Shown here piece after piece: positions 62,565 to 64,000 of a stretch of 64,000 nucleotides of DNA. Source of the stretch: Marininema mesophilum (lineage in GTDB: Bacteria; Bacillota; Bacilli; Thermoactinomycetales; DSM-45169); NCBI RefSeq assembly GCF_900106775.1, contig NZ_FNNQ01000008.1:1-64000 (forward strand), given 5' to 3'. How positions within the stretch are numbered: position 1 is the stretch's first letter; each line of letters starts with the position of its first letter. Made by a program: the position numbers and the translations under genes. The notes under the pieces were generated by a model. It was not told the origin of the DNA, did not search any database, and worked only from the letters and a program-made list of their open reading frames with translations.

Positions 62565-63338
62565 TCAATACTCCCCGACGGCATCCTTCGCCTCAGACCA
62601 CTTTTCAAACCAGTTGAGTTGATCTCGTAGGCGAACAACTTCCCCAATCAAGATTAACGTCGGATTTTTTACTTCCTCGCGGTAAGCATCCTCTACCAGA
62701 GTAGCCAGTGTCGTCGTCACAGTGCGTTGTTCTCCCGTTGTTCCCCATTGAACAAGGGCAACGGGGGTACTGGAGGGTTTCCCATGAGTGAGCAGTTTCT
62801 CCTGGATGTAAGGGAGGTTTTTCACACCCATATAAATAGCTAGGGTATCGATTCCTTTAGCTAAACTAGCCCACTTCACATCCTCTACCTCACCTTCTTT
62901 ACGGTGACCCGTAATGAAGGCAAAGGTGGCCGCATGCTCTCGATGAGTAACAGGGATCCCTGCATAGGCAGGAGCCGCGATGCCCGCAGTAATTCCTGGA
63001 ACGACTTCAAACTCTAGACCGTGTTTCACTAACGCTTGTGCTTCCTCGCCACCGCGACCGAAGACAAAGGGGTCACCTCCTTTAAGCCGGGTAACGGTTT
63101 TACCAGAGGCGGCGTGTTTAACAAGAAACTTATTGATCGTCTCTTGCTTCATCGTATGATAGTGGGGGAGTTTGCCACAGTAGATAAGATCTGCCCCTGG
63201 GCGAGCGTACTCCAGAAGCTCTTGATTGATCAACCGATCATATAAAATTACATCCGCTTCCCGTATCGCGCGTACCCCTTTCAGAGTGATCAACTCCGGA
63301 TCTCCTGGACCCGCTCCCACCAGATAAACTTTACCCAT
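62565..63338 (-). CDS. cobA: Uroporphyrinogen-III C-methyltransferase
   Basis: 257 residues of the SUMT/CobA family: GKVYLVGAGPGDPELITLKG SAM-binding start in part, DVILYDRLINQELL, RLKGGDPFVFGRGGEEA and GITAGIAAPAYAGIPVTHRE. It methylates uroporphyrinogen III twice to precorrin-2, feeding siroheme. ATG 63338 has GGGAGG upstream. Between the DUF3906-like gene and sirC; sumT is a synonym. Confidence 0.96.
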   Translation of the reverse strand: MGKVYLVGAGPGDPELITLKGVRAIREADVILYDRLINQELLEYARPGADLIYCGKLPHYHTMKQETINKFLVKHAASGKTVTRLKGGDPFVFGRGGEEAQALVKHGLEFEVVPGITAGIAAPAYAGIPVTHREHAATFAFITGHRKEGEVEDVKWASLAKGIDTLAIYMGVKNLPYIQEKLLTHGKPSSTPVALVQWGTTGEQRTVTTTLATLVEDAYREEVKNPTLILIGEVVRLRDQLNWFEKWSEAKDAVGEY

Positions 63339-63378
63339 CACAGCAACCTCCCAATACGCGCTCCTTTACCCTAGCTAA

Positions 63379-63594
63379 TCAGAGCATCGTTTCTTGACCT
63401 TGTATGACGTATCCGCCACCTTTTTGGATACGTCGCTTTTCATACAACGACAAATCTTCTATCTCAGGCATTCTCAGGTAGTGTTTCTCTAGCTCCACAT
63501 CTACCAGTCGGAATGCTTCATTATCATCCTGTGCGGCAATAATGATATGAATCACTTCACCTTCGATCACTGCTTCAAAACGGTATAGCTGCAT
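63379..63594 (-). CDS. Small conserved protein, DUF3906-like
   Basis: 71 residues, MQLYRFEAVIEGEVIHIIIAA at the start in part and EIEDLSLYEKRRIQKGGGYVI near the end. Length, N-terminus and context beside siroheme/assimilation genes suggest the DUF3906 family of bacilli; function unknown. ATG 63594 follows AAGGAGG. It lies 12 bases after the reductase, so likely same operon. Confidence 0.7.
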   Translation of the reverse strand: MQLYRFEAVIEGEVIHIIIAAQDDNEAFRLVDVELEKHYLRMPEIEDLSLYEKRRIQKGGGYVIQGQETML

Positions 63595-63606
63595 CTTCTG
63601 TCCTCC

Positions 63607-64000
63607 TTAGGACACCTGAGGAATCACTTGAGCCAAAATATCATCAAGCACTTCCTGAAGCTGTTCCACTCCAATCCGTTCTACAAAGGCGAAGAAGGAT
63701 TCTTCACTCTCTTTATTCTCCTTAAAGTAAAGGAGGAAATTGCGAAGCACATCGGGTAGATAATCCCCATCGATTTTCCCTTTTAATTTTTCGTTAAATT
63801 TCCCGCCATCCTGGAGGGTTCCGCCTACATAGATTTCAAAGGCTTCCACCATTCCGCTCTTCTCCTTAGACTTCATCTTAATCCCTTGAAGTCCAATATC
63901 GGCAATTTGACGCTGCCCACAAGAGTTGGGGCAACCCACCATATGCATCCGTACAGGAACATCCAGTTTGACTTCTTCATCGAGATACTCTGCAATCCGC
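63607..64000 (-). CDS. Siroheme nitrite/sulfite reductase, C-terminal part, cut by window edge
   Basis: In-frame coding runs off the right edge; about 130 C-terminal residues are visible. They include the siroheme/4Fe-4S signature GCPNSCGQRQIADIGLQG and a conserved tail (FEIYVGGTLQDGGKFNEKL). Such enzymes reduce nitrite or sulfite with six electrons, usually from ferredoxin. Which substrate cannot be decided from this part. The adjacent sirC and cobA supply its cofactor. Confidence 0.88.
   Translation of the reverse strand, partial: RIAEYLDEEVKLDVPVRMHMVGCPNSCGQRQIADIGLQGIKMKSKEKSGMVEAFEIYVGGTLQDGGKFNEKLKGKIDGDYLPDVLRNFLLYFKENKESEESFFAFVERIGVEQLQEVLDDILAQVIPQVS

Overview
The window is a chromosomal segment of a low-to-mid GC, spore-forming member of the Bacillota (Bacillales). 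Gene order follows Bacillus subtilis closely: infC-rpmI-rplT, thrS, ytxC, dnaI, dnaB, nrdR, gapB, coaE, ytaF, mutM, polA, phoR, phoP, mdh, icd, citZ, ytvI, fxsA, pyk, pfkA, accA, accD and the malic enzyme. Sporulation-associated ytxC, ytaF and ytvI support a spore former. The family cannot be fixed from the sequence alone; a Thermoactinomycetaceae-like lineage is my best guess. Nearly all genes lie on the minus strand. No phage, CRISPR array or defence island was seen.

Layout. 1-6.3 kb is a mixed region: the N-terminal end of an IS200/IS605-type tnpB cut by the window edge, a small heat-shock protein, a DJ-1/PfpI protein, an MFS exporter, CorA, an acyl-CoA ligase and an orphan. 6.4-16.2 kb is the branched-chain amino acid block, transcribed ilvD, then ilvB-ilvN-ilvC-ilvC-leuA-leuB. 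The ilvB operon starts from a near-consensus promoter and a long leader holding a ykkC-family aptamer (ppGpp type by context) followed by a tRNA-sensing T-box. ilvC is tandemly duplicated, with an inverted scrap of ilvN between the copies. 16.2-18.3 kb holds a MarR regulator and an MFS exporter on the plus strand. 18.4-25.2 kb holds rplT-rpmI-infC with an L20-type attenuator leader, and two threonyl-tRNA synthetase genes, each behind its own T-box.

25.2-37.6 kb holds ytxC, a membrane hydrolase, a Phe-Gly-Leu tRNA cluster, replication initiation genes dnaI-dnaB with nrdR, gluconeogenic gapB, and coaE-ytaF-mutM-polA. 37.7-40.3 kb is small accessory material including a decayed tnpB relic. 40.4-47.4 kb is the phosphate regulon (pstSCAB-phoU with PhoP-type boxes, and phoPR). 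47.6-51.1 kb is the TCA set citZ-icd-mdh behind a structured leader. 51.8-61.3 kb holds ytvI, fxsA, a thioesterase, pfkA-pyk, accDA, a FadR-type regulator and malic enzyme. The right edge holds siroheme synthesis genes (sirC, cobA) next to the C-terminal part of a siroheme nitrite/sulfite reductase.

The most notable content is regulatory: tandem riboswitch plus T-box on ilv-leu, two T-boxes in series on the thrS pair, a duplicated ilvD leader creating a short upstream reading frame, a CcpN-like operator in the gapB promoter, Pho boxes before pstS, and IS605-type end relics at three places. All calls are from reading the sequence; no database search was run.
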